In this document: in pieces, positions 63,567 through 64,000 of the stretch
Layout of the letters: each line of letters opens with the position of its first letter
Numbering within the stretch: position 1 is the first letter of the stretch
Assembly (NCBI GenBank): GCA_037176705.1
Contig: CM073889.1
Location: forward strand, 104,363,890 to 104,427,889
Direction of reading: 5' to 3'
Origin: Molossus alvarezi
Taxonomy: Eukaryota; Chordata; Mammalia; Chiroptera; Molossidae
Length of the DNA stretch: 64,000 nt
The notes under the pieces: model-generated
Seen by the model: only the letters and a program-made list of their open reading frames with translations
Told to the model about the DNA's origin: nothing
Database searches by the model: none
Made by a program: the position numbers and the translations under genes

Positions 63567-63688
63567 TCTCTATCTCTTTCTCCCTCTTTCCCTTTCTCTC
63601 CCTCTCCTTCTCTCTGCTCCCCCCCACCACCCTGTCAATGGAAAAAATATCCTCCAATGACAATTAACAAAAAAAAAAAAAAAAAACA
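63341..63688 (+). mobile_element. VES SINE with large (TC)n expansion
   Basis: Starts GCCCTGGCCAGTGTTACTCAG, has 'CAGGTTTGATTCTCGG', and a TC tract from about 63510 to 63615 that adds roughly 100 bases to the usual SINE length, then GGAAAAAATATCCTCC and an A tail. Confidence 0.93.
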
Positions 63689-64000
63689 CTTCCTGATTTT
63701 CATTCTATCAATAAACTTCCTCATTCTTTACATTCATCGATGCCTCTTTCTCTAAACATTCTTTGCATTCTCTCAGGTTGGTCATTCATATTACTACTTC
63801 CACTTTTTTGACAAGTTCAATCTTCTATCCCCTCCAATAATAGTTTTAATTTTGCACTTGCATTTTTAATTTTCTTGCAATTCTTCCTTTTCTTACCCCT
63901 TTTCTTCTTCATTTCATTATATTGTCTTTTTACACCATCCTGTTCTCTCTTCTTTATATTACAATTCTCTTCCACAGAGTTCATAGTATTTTATACATTT

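Larger units (their letters stand above)
59296..64000. other. Intergenic region downstream of DCC
   Basis: Contains an antisense VES (59.4 kb), an old L1 (60.5 kb), another VES (61.5 kb), an antisense L1 (62.45 kb), an LTR fragment (63.0 kb) and a VES with a large TC expansion (63.3 kb). The rest, including 59.65-60.45 kb, a GC-richer patch at 61.96-62.43 kb and the pyrimidine-rich end, has no feature I can support. Confidence 0.8.

Overview
This is a mammalian nuclear genome window, almost certainly from a bat. About twenty-two copies of VES-type tRNA-derived SINEs, a family known from Chiroptera, are scattered through it, many with readable target-site duplications. There are also ancient mammalian repeats (L2, MIR, MER5-like, MLT1-like) and 5'-truncated L1 pieces. 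The species cannot be fixed from the sequence alone; a yangochiropteran bat is my best guess. No operons, phage, CRISPR arrays or other prokaryotic features are present.

The only protein-coding gene I can support is the 3' end of DCC, the netrin-1 receptor, on the + strand. Its last six coding exons lie at 5547-5773, 7150-7266, 16888-17043, 24838-25050, 51289-51431 and 54181-54270. All have AG acceptors and GT donors and join in frame. They encode the last 314 residues, which is most of the cytoplasmic tail, including the P1, P2 and P3 conserved regions. The 3'UTR is about 5 kb, free of recognisable transposons, and runs to a tandem AATAAATAAA signal at 59269-59278. Everything upstream of 5547 is intron, and the extracellular and membrane parts of the receptor lie off the left edge.

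Layout: 1-5546 partial intron; 5547-7266 two exons with a 1.4 kb intron; 7267-16887 an intron dominated by L2 fragments, one MIR and a VES cluster; 17044-24837 an intron with an antisense L1 carrying a nested VES; 25051-51288 a 26 kb intron with two L1 3' ends in opposite orientation, many VES copies and a repeat-poor stretch near 27.2-30.8 kb; 51432-54180 the last intron; 54271 to about 59295 the 3'UTR; from there to 64000 intergenic DNA with VES, L1 and LTR remnants.

The most interesting points are within DCC. The codon aligned with human Asp1290, the published caspase-3 site of this dependence receptor, reads GAG (Glu). The exon carrying it ends at a donor that gives a tail two residues shorter than the human reference. 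The 3'UTR contains a strong G-quadruplex motif. I found no sign of a new multi-gene system.
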